Assembly (NCBI RefSeq): GCF_944387245.1
Contig: NZ_CALXEE010000003.1
Span: 1 to 64,000 of the forward strand
Direction: 5' to 3'
DNA: 64,000 bases
DNA from: an uncultured Intestinimonas sp.
GTDB lineage: Bacteria > Bacillota > Clostridia > Oscillospirales > Oscillospiraceae
Position 1 is the stretch's first letter; the number at the start of each line of letters is the position of its first letter. A model generated the notes under the pieces. It did no database searches and was not told the origin of the DNA. It was given only the letters and a program-made list of their open reading frames with translations. This document shows positions 1 to 9,318 of this stretch, piece after piece. The translations under genes were made by a program, and so were the position numbers.

Positions 1-46
1 AAATATAAAAACAGTGTACCTCATTGCATGGCATTTGGCAAGTAAA

Positions 47-355
47 AAAGGAGACATCCCAAGAGGATGTCTCCTTTGAGCCTGTCGACAAAGTCGACAG
101 GCTCTCTCGCACGTGCAAGCACGTGCTCGAAGAGATGCAGGCCGCTGCGCGCATAATTTGTCCGGAGCGGCCAAATTCCACACTTGCGGCCTGAGAAGTG
201 TTTTTTCCGAGGCACATGTCCCCGGAAAAAACAGATTTGACTTGATTCCGTCGTCTGCGGACGACGGAACTCTGCGAGGCTCTTGCATACGATTTGACAT
301 ATGGGCACTTTTTCGACAGAGTGAAAGGAGACATCCCAAGAGGATGTCTCCTTTG
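47..355. repeat. Palindrome-rich intergenic block bounded by a 32-bp direct repeat
   Basis: The same 32 bases occur at 47-78 and 324-355, each a 13-bp stem with a 5-base loop (AAAGGAGACATCC / GGATGTCTCCTTT). Between them lie further perfect hairpins: 78-104 (GAGCCTGTCGAC stem), 109-126 (GCACGTGC twice), 200-232 (GTTTTTTCCG stem) and 246-269 (TTCCGTCGTC stem). I see no protein here: the short frames crossing it carry no family motif. It may be a REP-like or MITE-like element, or a duplicated terminator with structured spacer. There is no other gene in 1-371. Confidence 0.6.
324..354 (-). terminator. Probable terminator of the pot operon
   Basis: A 13-bp perfect stem with a 5-base loop begins 18 bases after the potD stop when read on the minus strand. 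The T run is only three bases, so efficiency is uncertain; the symmetrical stem could act in both directions. It is the right-hand copy of the 32-bp direct repeat. Confidence 0.5.
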
Positions 356-371
356 TGTGTGAGCGGTCGGC

Positions 372-1508
372 TCAGAGGCCCAACTCGATCCAGAGGTCGT
401 TGTAGAGGGTGCGGGTGGCCTCGGGGAGGACCAGGTAGGACTCGCAGCGGTCCAGTACCTCCTGAGGAGCGGCCATGATCTCATAGAGCTCCATGTCCAG
501 AGGCTCGCCGTAGGTCTCCTCATAGTAGGCGGGGTACTGCTCCAGGGCCTCGGTATTGGGGGAGGCGTACCAGATGTAGTCCATGTTGGCCAGGTTGGCT
601 TCGGTGGAGGCCAGGAAGTTGATCCACTCGTGGGCCTCGTCCACGTTCTGGGCGTCCTTGAGGATGCACATGGCATCCACGAACCAGTTGGAGCCCTCCT
701 CGGGGACCACGTAGGCCAGGTCGGGGTTGTTCTCCAGCATGGTCAGGTAGTCGCCGGCATAGTAGGTGGCGATGGCGGCGTTGCCCTGCTCCATCTTCTG
801 GAACACCTCGTCCATGACCTTGCCCTGATAGACACCCTTGGACACGGCGTCGGAGAGGAGCTGGAAGGCCTCCCGGATCTGGGCCTCATCGGTGGTGTTC
901 ACGGAGTAGCCCAGGTAGTAGAGGGCCATGCCCAGGGCGTCCCGGGAGTTGTTGATGAGGAGCACGTCACCGGCATACTTCTCGTCGAACATGGCGCTCC
1001 AGCTGGTGATGGGCTCATCCACCATGGTGGTATTGTAGATGATGCCCAGGGTGCCCCAGGTGTAGGGGACGGTGTAGAGGTTCTCGGGGTCGTAGGACAG
1101 GTTCTTGAACCGGGCGTCGATCTTCTCAAAGTTGGGGATCTTGCTGTAATCCAGGGGCTGGAGCATATCCTCCTCGATGAGCTGGGAGATCATATAGTCA
1201 GAGGGGCAGATGACATCATAGTTGGCGCCGCCGCTCTTGAGCAGGGAGTACAGGGCCTCGTTGCTCTCAGCGGTCTGATAGTTGACCTTGATCCCCGTCT
1301 CCTCCTCGAATTGAGTGATCAGGTCTTCGTCGATGTATTCGCCCCAGTTGCACACATTGAGCACGCGGTCACCGGTATCGGCGCTGCCTTCACTGCCGCT
1401 GCTGACTGGCGTGCTGGTGTCGGTGCTCACTTGCTCCACGGAGCAGCCGGTCAGGAACAGGCCCATCGTCAGGGAACCGGCGAGGGTCAAGGCTACGAGT
1501 TTCTTCAA
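372..1508 (-). CDS. potD: Spermidine/putrescine-binding lipoprotein PotD
   Basis: This is the extracytoplasmic substrate-binding subunit of a polyamine ABC importer, 378 residues. The N-terminus is a lipoprotein signal (MKKLVALTLAGSLTMGLF) ending in the lipobox LTGC, so the mature protein should be tethered to the membrane by Cys22. A Ser/Thr/Gly linker follows, then a periplasmic-binding-fold body with PotD-like stretches such as NVCNWGEYIDEDLITQFEEE and VPYTWGTLGIIYN. It is the last gene of potABCD and lies 60 bases after potC. Family assignment is secure; whether spermidine or putrescine is preferred cannot be read from the sequence. Confidence 0.95.
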   Translation of the reverse strand: MKKLVALTLAGSLTMGLFLTGCSVEQVSTDTSTPVSSGSEGSADTGDRVLNVCNWGEYIDEDLITQFEEETGIKVNYQTAESNEALYSLLKSGGANYDVICPSDYMISQLIEEDMLQPLDYSKIPNFEKIDARFKNLSYDPENLYTVPYTWGTLGIIYNTTMVDEPITSWSAMFDEKYAGDVLLINNSRDALGMALYYLGYSVNTTDEAQIREAFQLLSDAVSKGVYQGKVMDEVFQKMEQGNAAIATYYAGDYLTMLENNPDLAYVVPEEGSNWFVDAMCILKDAQNVDEAHEWINFLASTEANLANMDYIWYASPNTEALEQYPAYYEETYGEPLDMELYEIMAAPQEVLDRCESYLVLPEATRTLYNDLWIELGL

Positions 1509-1568
1509 TTGATCATTCCTCCAGTTGAATAGGTGATATTATCTTCAGGCCCCTTGGGCCAAAAGACC

Positions 1569-2459
1569 TCAGTCGAACCGCTGCGCGGCGGCGGCCTTTT
1601 CCGCCCGGGCCTCCCGGACATTGACGATGACCAGCAGGATGAGCACCGTCACGAAAAGCAGGGTGGACACGGCGTTGATCTCCGGACTCACCCGCTTCTT
1701 GGTCATGCCGTAGATGGCCATGGCCAGGGTGGAGGTAGCGGAGCCGGCAGTGAAGTAGGAGATAACGAAGTCGTCCACGCTCATGGTGAAGGCGATGAGG
1801 GCGCCGGAGACGATGCCGGGCATGATCTCAGGCAGAATGACCTTCCAAAAAGCCTGGAACCAGGTGCAGCCCAGATCCTGGGCGGCGTCCACCAGGTTCT
1901 TGTCCATCTGCCGCAGCTTGGGGCCCACCGACAGGATGACATAGGGGATGTTGAAGGTGATGTGGGCGATGAGCAGGGTGCCGAAGCCCAGGGTGAGCCG
2001 GGGAAAGGTGACGCGGTAGACCTCGCCGAACAGGCTGAAGGTGATACGGTAGTTTTCGGCAAACTCGTTCCAGAAGCCGAAGACCGCCACAAAGAGCAGG
2101 CACAGGCTGACGCCGGTAACGATATCGGCGTTCATCATGGGGATGGAGTTCACCGTCATCAGGGGGTCCCGCCACCGGCGGCGCATGGCATAGAAGCCGA
2201 TGGAGGCGAAGGTGCCGGCCACGGTGGCGATGGCGGTGGCCAGCAGGGAGACCAGCAGGGTGGTGTAGATGCTCTGCATGATCAGCCGGTCCTGGAAGAG
2301 CTCCACATACCAGTGGAGGGAGAAGCCCTTCCAGACCACGCTGCTGTTGCCGGAGTTGAAGGAGAAAACGATGAGCAGGAGGATGGGAGCGTACAGGAAG
2401 AGAAAGACCAAGCCCATGAACAGCCGGTTCATGAAACCGTTTTTCTTTTGCAGACTCAT
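1569..2459 (-). CDS. potC: Spermidine/putrescine ABC transporter permease PotC
   Basis: Second membrane subunit of the polyamine importer, 296 residues, with about six hydrophobic segments. The EAA-type loop that docks on the ATPase is visible (VDAAQDLGCTWFQAFWKV). The ATG at 2459 is chosen because it forms an ATGA overlap with the potB stop and gives the usual PotC start ([13 protein letters not shown]). A longer frame starting at 2507 would intrude on potB. The four-base overlap suggests translational coupling. Confidence 0.93.
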   Translation of the reverse strand: MSLQKKNGFMNRLFMGLVFLFLYAPILLLIVFSFNSGNSSVVWKGFSLHWYVELFQDRLIMQSIYTTLLVSLLATAIATVAGTFASIGFYAMRRRWRDPLMTVNSIPMMNADIVTGVSLCLLFVAVFGFWNEFAENYRITFSLFGEVYRVTFPRLTLGFGTLLIAHITFNIPYVILSVGPKLRQMDKNLVDAAQDLGCTWFQAFWKVILPEIMPGIVSGALIAFTMSVDDFVISYFTAGSATSTLAMAIYGMTKKRVSPEINAVSTLLFVTVLILLVIVNVREARAEKAAAAQRFD

Positions 2460-3313
2460 AGCAGCACCGCCTGTTCCTCGCCCTCGCCGAAGTGGTTCAT
2501 GACCCACATACAGACGATCACGATGAGCATCATCACCAGGGCGATGGCGCTGCCCAGGTGGGGGTTGTAGGCTCCGCCCAAGAACTGCTGCTCGATGAGG
2601 TCGCCCAGCAGCATCTGGGCGCCGCCGCCCAGCAGGCGGGAGATGGCGAAGGTGGACACCGAGGGGACGAACACCATGGTCACGCCGGAGAGGATGCCGG
2701 GGAGGGAAAGGGGGAAGATCACCTTCCGGAAGACGGCGGTGGAGTTGGCCCCCAAATCCCGGGCGGCCTCCAGCAGGGAATTGTCCAGCTTGACGATGAC
2801 AGAGTAGATGGGCAGGATCATGAAGGGCAGGTAGTTATAGACCATGCCCAGCACCACGGCGCCCTGGGTGCCGATCATGTGGAAGTACTGGATGTCGGTG
2901 CCGAAAATGGCATTGATGAGGTCAAAGAACCCGATGGCGGAGAAGAACTGGTTGATGAGACCGTTTTTCTCCAGGATGGACATCCAGGAGTAGGTCCGCA
3001 GCAGGAAGTTGACCCACATGGGGAGCATAATGAGCATCATGCCCACCCGCTGGAACCGGGGACCCTCCTTGGCCATGATATAGGAGAGGGGATAGCCGAT
3101 GAGGAGACAGACGAAGGTGGCGATGATGGCCAGCTTGAAGGAGCGGGTAAAGATGACGGTATAGGTCCCCATCCGGGCAAAATTGTCCAGGGTAAAGCCG
3201 CCGCTGGCGGTGCTGAAAGCGTAGATCACCACCATGATGATGGGGGCGACAACAAAAAGGGCCATCCAGACCACGTAGGGGATGGCCAGGAGGGGGCGCT
3301 TACTCTTCTTCAT
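2456..3313 (-). CDS. potB: Spermidine/putrescine ABC transporter permease PotB
   Basis: First membrane subunit of the polyamine importer, 285 residues, about six transmembrane segments, with the EAA motif [17 protein letters not shown]. The start at 3313 ([14 protein letters not shown]) is preferred over upstream codons because it gives a normal PotB N-terminus just before the first membrane segment. It overlaps the 3' end of potA by 14 bases and the start of potC by four, so all three are probably translated as a coupled unit. Confidence 0.92.
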   Translation of the reverse strand: MKKSKRPLLAIPYVVWMALFVVAPIIMVVIYAFSTASGGFTLDNFARMGTYTVIFTRSFKLAIIATFVCLLIGYPLSYIMAKEGPRFQRVGMMLIMLPMWVNFLLRTYSWMSILEKNGLINQFFSAIGFFDLINAIFGTDIQYFHMIGTQGAVVLGMVYNYLPFMILPIYSVIVKLDNSLLEAARDLGANSTAVFRKVIFPLSLPGILSGVTMVFVPSVSTFAISRLLGGGAQMLLGDLIEQQFLGGAYNPHLGSAIALVMMLIVIVCMWVMNHFGEGEEQAVLL

Positions 3314-4505
3314 GGCCGTCCTCCCGGAAGCTCTCCTCCTGTTCAGGGTCGTAGTCTGCATCGCCGATCTCATCATATTCCTCGGAATAGGAGGAATAGT
3401 CGCCGAACATGCCGGAATAGGCGCTCTTCTTCATGACGTGGATGCCGTCGGGATCGATCTTGATGCCGATGTGGCTGTCCACGGGGCAGAAGTCGGTGGT
3501 CTGGATGAGCCACTTGAAGCCGTAGAAGTCCACGATGGTGTCATAGTGGACGCCTTTGAAGGTGACAGAAGTGACTGTGCCCTTCAGCTGGCCGCTGGCC
3601 TCGTCCACGATGTCCACGTCCTCGGGCCGGATGACCACGTCCACCGGCTCGTCCTTGGCAAAGCCCTTGTCCAGGCACTGGAATTTCCGGTTGAAGATCT
3701 CCACCACCCCGTCGGCGCGCATGATGCCGTCGATGATGTTGGACTCGCCGATGAAGTCGGCCACAAAGGCGTTTTTGGGTTCGTTATAAATGTCCTCAGG
3801 GGTACCGATCTGCTGTATACGGCCTCCATCCATGACCACCACCGTGTCGCTCATGGCCAGGGCTTCCTCCTGGTCGTGGGTCACGTAGATAAAGGTGATG
3901 CCCATTTCCTGCTGGATGCGTTTGAGCTCATTCTGCATATCTTTTCGCAGGCGCATATCCAGGGCGCCGAGGGGTTCGTCCAGAAGGAGCACCTTGGGCT
4001 GGTTCACCAGAGCCCGGGCGATGGCCACCCGCTGCTGCTGGCCGCCGGACAGGGCGGAGATGGAGCGCTTTTCAAAGCCCTTGAGGTTGACGATTTCCAG
4101 CATCTCCATGACCCGGCGGCGGATCTCCGCCTCGGGGATCTTCACCTTGCGGGTGACCGGCTTGCCGTTGACCTGGGTGGTCTCGGTGCTGCCCAGACGA
4201 AGGCCGAACGCCACGTTCTCGAACACATTCAGGTGGGGGAACAGGGCATATTTCTGGAATACGGTGTTCACCGCCCGTTTGTGGGGGGGAACATCATTAA
4301 TCCTCACGCCGTCAAAAAAAACGTCGCCAGAGGTGGGGGTGAGAAAACCACCGATGATACGCAGGGTGGTCGTCTTGCCGCACCCGCTGGGACCCAGCAG
4401 CGTGAGGAATTCCTTGTCATTGATATAGAGGTTTAAATGATCCAGTACAATGTCATCGTCGTAAGACATGACGCAGTCCGTCAAACGGATGAGCTCCTTG
4501 GACAT
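3300..4505 (-). CDS. potA: Spermidine/putrescine ABC transporter ATPase PotA
   Basis: ATP-hydrolysing subunit, 401 residues. Walker [10 protein letters not shown] lies at about 38-46, the ABC signature LSGGQQQR at about 151-158 and Walker [13 protein letters not shown] at about 176-187, followed by the H-loop VTHD and a C-terminal TOBE-type domain. First gene of potABCD. Two oddities: a stretch of about 19 extra residues (around [11 protein letters not shown]) between the Q-loop and the signature, and a highly acidic tail of about 35 residues after residue 365, rich in Asp, Glu and Tyr. The ATG at 4505 follows GGAGGGTG at the right distance. Confidence 0.95.
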   Translation of the reverse strand: MSKELIRLTDCVMSYDDDIVLDHLNLYINDKEFLTLLGPSGCGKTTTLRIIGGFLTPTSGDVFFDGVRINDVPPHKRAVNTVFQKYALFPHLNVFENVAFGLRLGSTETTQVNGKPVTRKVKIPEAEIRRRVMEMLEIVNLKGFEKRSISALSGGQQQRVAIARALVNQPKVLLLDEPLGALDMRLRKDMQNELKRIQQEMGITFIYVTHDQEEALAMSDTVVVMDGGRIQQIGTPEDIYNEPKNAFVADFIGESNIIDGIMRADGVVEIFNRKFQCLDKGFAKDEPVDVVIRPEDVDIVDEASGQLKGTVTSVTFKGVHYDTIVDFYGFKWLIQTTDFCPVDSHIGIKIDPDGIHVMKKSAYSGMFGDYSSYSEEYDEIGDADYDPEQEESFREDGHEEE

Positions 4506-4560
4506 TTATCACCCTCCTCTCCAAATGATAGCCAGATTCCGACGGAAAATGGCAAGGTAC

Positions 4561-4589
4561 AATATATAATGTCTCCCCTGAAATGTCAA
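4561..4589 (-). promoter_or_regulatory. Sigma-A type promoter of potABCD
   Basis: On the minus strand TTGACA (4584-4589) is followed by a 17-base spacer and TATATT (4561-4566), about 55 bases before the potA ATG. This is a near-consensus housekeeping promoter. I see no clear operator around it. Confidence 0.75.
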
Positions 4590-4605
4590 TGGATTTCCCG
4601 CAATT

Positions 4606-5586
4606 TTACAGGGTATTTTTCCGGGGCTGACGGGGGAAATATTCCTCTACAAAATCAACCTGTTCCACCTGCCAGCTTTTTCCGTTGAGGGGCTCCAAAA
4701 CGCCGGCGTCGGTGGTGAAGGAAAAGACCAATTTATAGGACCAGAGTGCCTGGAACTTCCGGTCATAGCGCTTGTTGTCCCGGTTGCGGCCGTACTTGCC
4801 GTCGCCCAGGAGAGGGTGGCCGGCGGCGGCAAACTGGGCGCGGATCTGATGGGTGCGGCCGGTGATGAGCTCGCACTCCACCAGGGAGAGCCCATTCTGC
4901 ACCTTCAGGGTCTTGTAGAGGGTGACGGCGGTCCGGCCGCCGGGCACCGGCGTCTTGTGGACGGTGACCTGGTTTTTGCTCTCGTCCTTGGAGAGAAAGC
5001 CCTCCAGCTTGCCCTCGGGCGGGTTCATGCGGCCATGGATGGCGCACAGGTAATACTTTTCGATCTCCCGGTCCTTGATCTTCTGGTTCATGATGCGCAG
5101 GGCCTCGGCGGTCTTGGCGGCGATGACGATGCCGCCGGTGTTCCGGTCGATGCGGTTGCACAGGGCGGGGGTGAAGGAGTGCTCCTGACGGGGGTCCCAC
5201 TCCTTTTTTTGATAGAGGTAAGCCTGGATGTGGGTGATGAGGGTGTTGACATACTCCCCCTGGTCGGGGTGGACCAGCAGGCCGGGGCGCTTGTTCACCA
5301 GGAGGATGTGCTCGTCCTCATAGACGATGTCCAGCTGGGGCTTGAAGACGGAGAGGAAGGCGTTCTCCGGGGCGGGGGCGTCGAAGAACTCGTCGTTGAT
5401 GTAGAGCTGGAGTACATCGCCCACCGCCAGACGGGTGTCCCGCTTGGCCCCCTTTCCGTTGAGCTTCACCCGCTTGAGGCGGATGTATTTCTGGGCCAGG
5501 GGAGCGGGGAGGAGGGGCAGGGTCTTGCCCAGCCAGCGATCCAAACGCTGCTCGGCGTCGTTTTTTGTCACGGTAAACTCTCTCAT
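4606..5586 (-). CDS. RluA-family 23S/tRNA pseudouridine synthase
   Basis: Converts uridine to pseudouridine in structured RNA, most likely 23S rRNA. The protein has 326 residues: an N-terminal S4 RNA-binding domain (about 1-80) followed by the RluA catalytic domain. The catalytic block RIDRNTGGIVIAAK carries the essential Asp, and the later RTHQIRAQFAAAGHPLLGD motif is typical of RluA/RluC/RluD. Similar to RluC/RluD, but the target uridine cannot be assigned. It is monocistronic and divergent from the DUF177-rpmF operon. Confidence 0.9.
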   Translation of the reverse strand: MREFTVTKNDAEQRLDRWLGKTLPLLPAPLAQKYIRLKRVKLNGKGAKRDTRLAVGDVLQLYINDEFFDAPAPENAFLSVFKPQLDIVYEDEHILLVNKRPGLLVHPDQGEYVNTLITHIQAYLYQKKEWDPRQEHSFTPALCNRIDRNTGGIVIAAKTAEALRIMNQKIKDREIEKYYLCAIHGRMNPPEGKLEGFLSKDESKNQVTVHKTPVPGGRTAVTLYKTLKVQNGLSLVECELITGRTHQIRAQFAAAGHPLLGDGKYGRNRDNKRYDRKFQALWSYKLVFSFTTDAGVLEPLNGKSWQVEQVDFVEEYFPRQPRKNTL

Positions 5587-5653
5587 GGGGACCTCCCGGT
5601 TGTGGTAGTTGCATACACTCTATCATATTTTAGAAAAAAAGTGAAGAAAGTAT

Positions 5654-5682
5654 TTGACATTGACAGAACTCTTGACTATAAT
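5654..5682 (+). promoter_or_regulatory. Consensus sigma-A promoter for the DUF177-rpmF operon
   Basis: TTGACA (5654-5659), a 17-base spacer and TATAAT (5677-5682) match the consensus at all twelve positions. Transcription would start near 5689, leaving a leader of about 23 bases. A second TTGACA directly follows the first (5660-5665). Confidence 0.9.
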
Positions 5683-5711
5683 ATTTGACGTGCCATTATG
5701 CGAGGTGTGCC

Positions 5712-6221
5712 ATGCGACTGAACCTGAAGAACATCATCAATGTGCCCGGAGGCGTGTGCCCCTTCTCCTATGAGTTGGATCTCTCCGACCTGGAGTTCGG
5801 CGGCGCCCACCCCATCGACCAGCCGGTCCTGGTGACCGGACAGGTCCGCAACATGGCGGGTGCGCTGGTGCTGGAGGGAACGGCCGCCACCACGCTCCAT
5901 CTTGTCTGTGACCGGTGCGCCAAACCGTTCGCCCGGGAGAAGACGGTCCGCTTGGAAACGCTGCTGGCCCAGGAGCTGGCCGACGAGCGGAGCGACGACG
6001 AGATCGTCCTGCTGGACGGAGACGAGGTGGATCTGGACGACGTGGCTACCACGGCGTTCGTCCTCGCAATGGATAGCAAGAACCTCTGCTCAGAGGACTG
6101 CAAGGGCATCTGTCCCGGGTGCGGCGTTGACCTCAACGTGGAAGCATGCCGGTGCAAGCCCGAGGTAGACCCCCGGCTGGCAGTACTTGCCAAGCTTTTG
6201 GAGGACAAAGAGAGCGAGTAA
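5712..6221 (+). CDS. DUF177/YceD-family protein
   Basis: 169 residues. The family is linked to accumulation of 23S rRNA and nearly always sits just before rpmF, as here. Cysteine pairs CDRC (mid-protein) and CSEDC...CPGC...CRC near the C-terminus suggest a zinc site. The ATG at 5712 gives the family N-terminus MRLNLKNI and has GAGGTG just upstream; a TTG at 5685 would lie upstream of the predicted transcript start, so it is rejected. The 41-base gap to rpmF supports an operon. Confidence 0.9.
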   Translation: MRLNLKNIINVPGGVCPFSYELDLSDLEFGGAHPIDQPVLVTGQVRNMAGALVLEGTAATTLHLVCDRCAKPFAREKTVRLETLLAQELADERSDDEIVLLDGDEVDLDDVATTAFVLAMDSKNLCSEDCKGICPGCGVDLNVEACRCKPEVDPRLAVLAKLLEDKESE

Positions 6222-6262
6222 ACTAGCAGTACCCGCGCAGGGTATTCAAGGAGGTGTCACAA

Positions 6263-6463
6263 ATGGCAGTCCCTAAGTCTAAAGTATCCAAGCAGCGTCG
6301 GAACAAGCGCCGGAGCTCCGTGTGGAAGCTGGAGACCCCCGGTCTCAACAAGTGCCCCAAGTGCGGCGCTTACCGCCTGCCTCACCGGCTGTGCAAGTCC
6401 TGCATGACTTACAATGGCCGTGAGTTCGGCAAGGTCGAGGCCACCGAGTCCAAGGCCAACTAA
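6263..6463 (+). CDS. rpmF: 50S ribosomal protein L32
   Basis: Small zinc-ribbon ribosomal protein of 66 residues, with the L32 start MAVPKSKVSKQRRNKRRS and the zinc ligands CPKCG...CKSC. The ATG at 6263 has GGAGGTG six bases upstream. All four cysteines are present, so this is the zinc-containing form rather than a cysteine-free paralogue. Second gene of the DUF177-rpmF operon. Confidence 0.97.
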   Translation: MAVPKSKVSKQRRNKRRSSVWKLETPGLNKCPKCGAYRLPHRLCKSCMTYNGREFGKVEATESKAN

Positions 6464-6465
6464 AC

Positions 6466-6508
6466 AGGCAAAAAGAAATGAGGGGGCAACCCCTCTTTCT
6501 TTTTGCCC
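6466..6508 (+). terminator. Rho-independent terminator after rpmF
   Basis: Long stem: GGCAAAAAGAAA pairs with TTTCTTTTTGCC, and an inner GAGGGG/CCCCTC closes a GCAA tetraloop. It begins three bases after the rpmF stop and includes a T-rich right arm. Confidence 0.85.
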
Positions 6509-6592
6509 TTCTGCAAGAAGGGATGCTTTCCTCTTCCATTTTGCCTGCAATTCGGGTACAATAAGACGAGTAACGGATAAGGATGTGAGCCT

Positions 6593-7960
6593 GTGAGCAC
6601 GAAAATACGTTCGGTGGACAGCGGCAGCCCGGCGGAGCGGGCAGGCGTCCGCCCGGGGGAGACCCTGCTGGAGATCAGCGGCCACCGGGTGGTGGACGTG
6701 CTGGACTACAAGTTTTACGGCTACGACGCCAGGCTCACCCTGACGCTCCAGGGGGAGGACGGCCAGCGGCGGACGTTGAAGCTCCGGAAGGAGGAGGGGG
6801 AGGACCTGGGTCTCAACTTTGAGACCTACCTCATGGACCGGGCCCGCTCCTGCGCCAACCAGTGCATCTTCTGCTTTGTGGACCAGATGCCGCCGGGAAT
6901 GCGGAAGACCCTCTATTTTAAGGATGACGACGCCCGGCTCTCCTTCCTGCTGGGCAACTATATCACCCTCACCAACCTCTCTCAGCGGGAGATCCAGCGG
7001 ATCTGCGATCTGCGGGTGAGCCCGGTCAATATCTCCGTCCACGCCACCGACCCGGAGCTGCGTACCGCCATGCTGAAGAATCCCCGGGCGGGGGAGTGCC
7101 TGGACGTCATGAAGCGGCTGGCGGCGGCGGGGATCGAGATGAACTGCCAGGTGGTGGCCTGCCCCGGCGTCAACGACGGCCCCGCCCTGGACCGCACCCT
7201 GCGGGAGCTTGGGGAGCTCTATCCCCAGGTGAACAGCGTGGCGGTGGTGCCGGTGGGGGTGACCAAATTCCGGGAGGGCCTGTGTCACATCGACCCCTAT
7301 ACGCCGGACCAGGCCGCCGCCCTCATCGATCAGGTGGAGGCCTTCGGACGGGCCTTCCAGGCCGGACACGGCACCGCCCTGGCCTGGTGCTCCGATGAGT
7401 TCTACCTCATCGCCGGCCGGAAGCTGCCGGAGAAGTCCTATTATGAGGACATGGCCCAGCTGGAGAACGGCGTGGGTATGCTGCGGCTGCTGCTGAGCCA
7501 GGCCGCTATGGCCCTGGAGGACCAGGACCCCGGGGCCGCACCTCCCGCCTTTTCGGTGGCCACCGGTGTGTCAGCGGCGCCTTTTGTGCAGGAAATCGTT
7601 GACATGTGCCGGGAAAAATGCGATAAAATAAGGGGAAAGGTCTATCCTATCCGTAACCGTTTCTTCGGCGAGACCATCACGGTGTCGGGACTCATCACCG
7701 GCGCCGATCTGGTGGAGCAGCTCAGGGGGGCGGAGCTGGGGGAGGCGCTCTATATCCCCGCCAACATGCTCCGGTCCGGGGAGCGGGTCTTCCTGGACGA
7801 CGTGACGGTGGAGGAGGCCCAGGCCGCCCTGGGCGTCCCCATCATCCCTCTGGATGAGGAGAGCGGCTTCGACCTGGTGGACGCCATCTTCGGCCTGCCG
7901 GTGGAGCACACCGGCCATGTCCTCCCGCCGGAGGAGGAATACTACCGCTACAATCCGTAA
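6593..7960 (+). CDS. DUF512 protein with PDZ and radical SAM-like Cys cluster
   Basis: 455 residues. The first 65 or so form a PDZ-like domain (DSGSPAERAGVRPGETLLEI). A CxxxCxxC cluster (SCANQCIFCFVDQ, about residue 84) follows, as in radical SAM iron-sulfur enzymes, and the C-terminal half is DUF512. The biochemical role is not established. The gene begins with GTG at 6593 after GGATAAGGATG. It directly precedes der, an order common in Clostridia that suggests a link to ribosome or membrane biogenesis; that is only context. Confidence 0.85.
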   Translation: MSTKIRSVDSGSPAERAGVRPGETLLEISGHRVVDVLDYKFYGYDARLTLTLQGEDGQRRTLKLRKEEGEDLGLNFETYLMDRARSCANQCIFCFVDQMPPGMRKTLYFKDDDARLSFLLGNYITLTNLSQREIQRICDLRVSPVNISVHATDPELRTAMLKNPRAGECLDVMKRLAAAGIEMNCQVVACPGVNDGPALDRTLRELGELYPQVNSVAVVPVGVTKFREGLCHIDPYTPDQAAALIDQVEAFGRAFQAGHGTALAWCSDEFYLIAGRKLPEKSYYEDMAQLENGVGMLRLLLSQAAMALEDQDPGAAPPAFSVATGVSAAPFVQEIVDMCREKCDKIRGKVYPIRNRFFGETITVSGLITGADLVEQLRGAELGEALYIPANMLRSGERVFLDDVTVEEAQAALGVPIIPLDEESGFDLVDAIFGLPVEHTGHVLPPEEEYYRYNP

Positions 7961-7989
7961 GGAGTATCAATAGAAAGGATGTGCCGCCA

Positions 7990-9315
7990 ATGAAACCTCT
8001 TGTGGCCATCGTTGGACGCCCGAATGTGGGGAAGTCCATGCTGTTCAATAAACTGGTGGGCAAGCGCCTCTCCATCGTGGAGGATACCCCCGGCGTTACC
8101 CGTGACCGGCTCTATGCCGAGGCAGAGTGGTGCGGCCATACCTTCGACATCGTGGATACCGGCGGCATCGAGCCGGGTACCGACAGCGAGATCCTGACCT
8201 TCATGCGCAAGCAGGCGGAGATCGCCATCCAGAACGCTACGGTCATCATTTTCCTCTGTGACATCAAGACCGGCCTCACCGCCTCCGACCAGGAGGTGGC
8301 CAACATGCTCCTGCGCTCCCGGAAGCCGGTGGTGCTGGCGGTGAACAAGATGGACCAGGTGGGTGCCACCAACCCGGACATCTATGAGTTCTATAACCTG
8401 GGCCTGGGCGACCCCATTGCCGTCTCTGCCGTCCATGGCCACGGCACCGGCGATTTGCTGGACGCCTGCGTGCAGTACTTCCCCGAGGAGGAGGAGGACG
8501 ACACCCCCGACGACGTGGTCAAGGTGGCCGTCATCGGCAAGCCCAACGTGGGCAAGTCCTCCCTCATCAACCGCATCCTGGGGGAGGAGCGGGTCATCGT
8601 CAGCAATATGGCGGGCACCACCCGGGATGCTGTGGACAGCTATTTTGAAAACAAGCAGGGCAAGTACCTCTTCATCGACACCGCCGGTATGCGGAAGAAG
8701 TCCAAGGTGGACGACCGCATCGAGAAGTTCTCCGTCCTCCGTGCCACCATGGCCATTGAGCGCAGTGACGTCTGCCTCATCCTCATCGACGCCAACGAGG
8801 GGGTTACTGAGCAGGACACCAAGGTGGCTGGTCTGGCCCATGAGGCGGGCAAGGCCTGCATCATAGTGGTCAACAAGTGGGACGCCATTGAGAAGGACGA
8901 CAAGACCATGGACCGCATGCGGGAGGAGGTCCGCCGGGACCTCTCCTACATGACCTACGCCCCCATCGTCTTTATCTCCGCCCTCACCGGCCAGCGGGTG
9001 AACCGACTCTTTGAGCTCATCAACTACGTCAACGACCAGGCGGCCATGCGTATCACCACCGGCATGCTCAACACCCTCCTGGCCGACGCCACCCAGCGGG
9101 TCCAGCCTCCCACAGACAAGGGCCGCCGGCTGAAGATCTTCTATATGACCCAGGTGGGCGTGAAGCCTCCCCACTTTGTCTGCTTCTGCAACGACGCACA
9201 GCTCTTCCACTTCTCCTATCAGCGGTATATCGAAAACCAGATCAGAGCCACCTTCGGTCTGGAGGGAACGCCGGTGCGGCTGACCATCCGGCAGAAAGGC
9301 GATAAGGAGGAATGA
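7990..9315 (+). CDS. der: Ribosome assembly GTPase Der (EngA)
   Basis: Essential double GTPase needed for 50S subunit maturation, 441 residues (normal length). Two G domains are visible: GRPNVGKS at residues 8-15 and GKPNVGKS at about 180-187, each with DTPG/DTAG-type G3 and NKMD/NKWD G4 motifs. A KH-like C-terminal domain follows. The ATG at 7990 (MKPLVAIVGRPNVGKS) has GAAAGGATG upstream at normal distance; a GTG nine bases earlier is less likely. Runs with plsY and gpsA. Confidence 0.97.
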   Translation: MKPLVAIVGRPNVGKSMLFNKLVGKRLSIVEDTPGVTRDRLYAEAEWCGHTFDIVDTGGIEPGTDSEILTFMRKQAEIAIQNATVIIFLCDIKTGLTASDQEVANMLLRSRKPVVLAVNKMDQVGATNPDIYEFYNLGLGDPIAVSAVHGHGTGDLLDACVQYFPEEEEDDTPDDVVKVAVIGKPNVGKSSLINRILGEERVIVSNMAGTTRDAVDSYFENKQGKYLFIDTAGMRKKSKVDDRIEKFSVLRATMAIERSDVCLILIDANEGVTEQDTKVAGLAHEAGKACIIVVNKWDAIEKDDKTMDRMREEVRRDLSYMTYAPIVFISALTGQRVNRLFELINYVNDQAAMRITTGMLNTLLADATQRVQPPTDKGRRLKIFYMTQVGVKPPHFVCFCNDAQLFHFSYQRYIENQIRATFGLEGTPVRLTIRQKGDKEE

Positions 9316-9318
9316 CGG

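Noticed and set aside
630..1532. A 300-codon open frame on the plus strand
   Set aside because: Antisense to potD, with repetitive Val/His/Gly composition typical of a codon-bias shadow.
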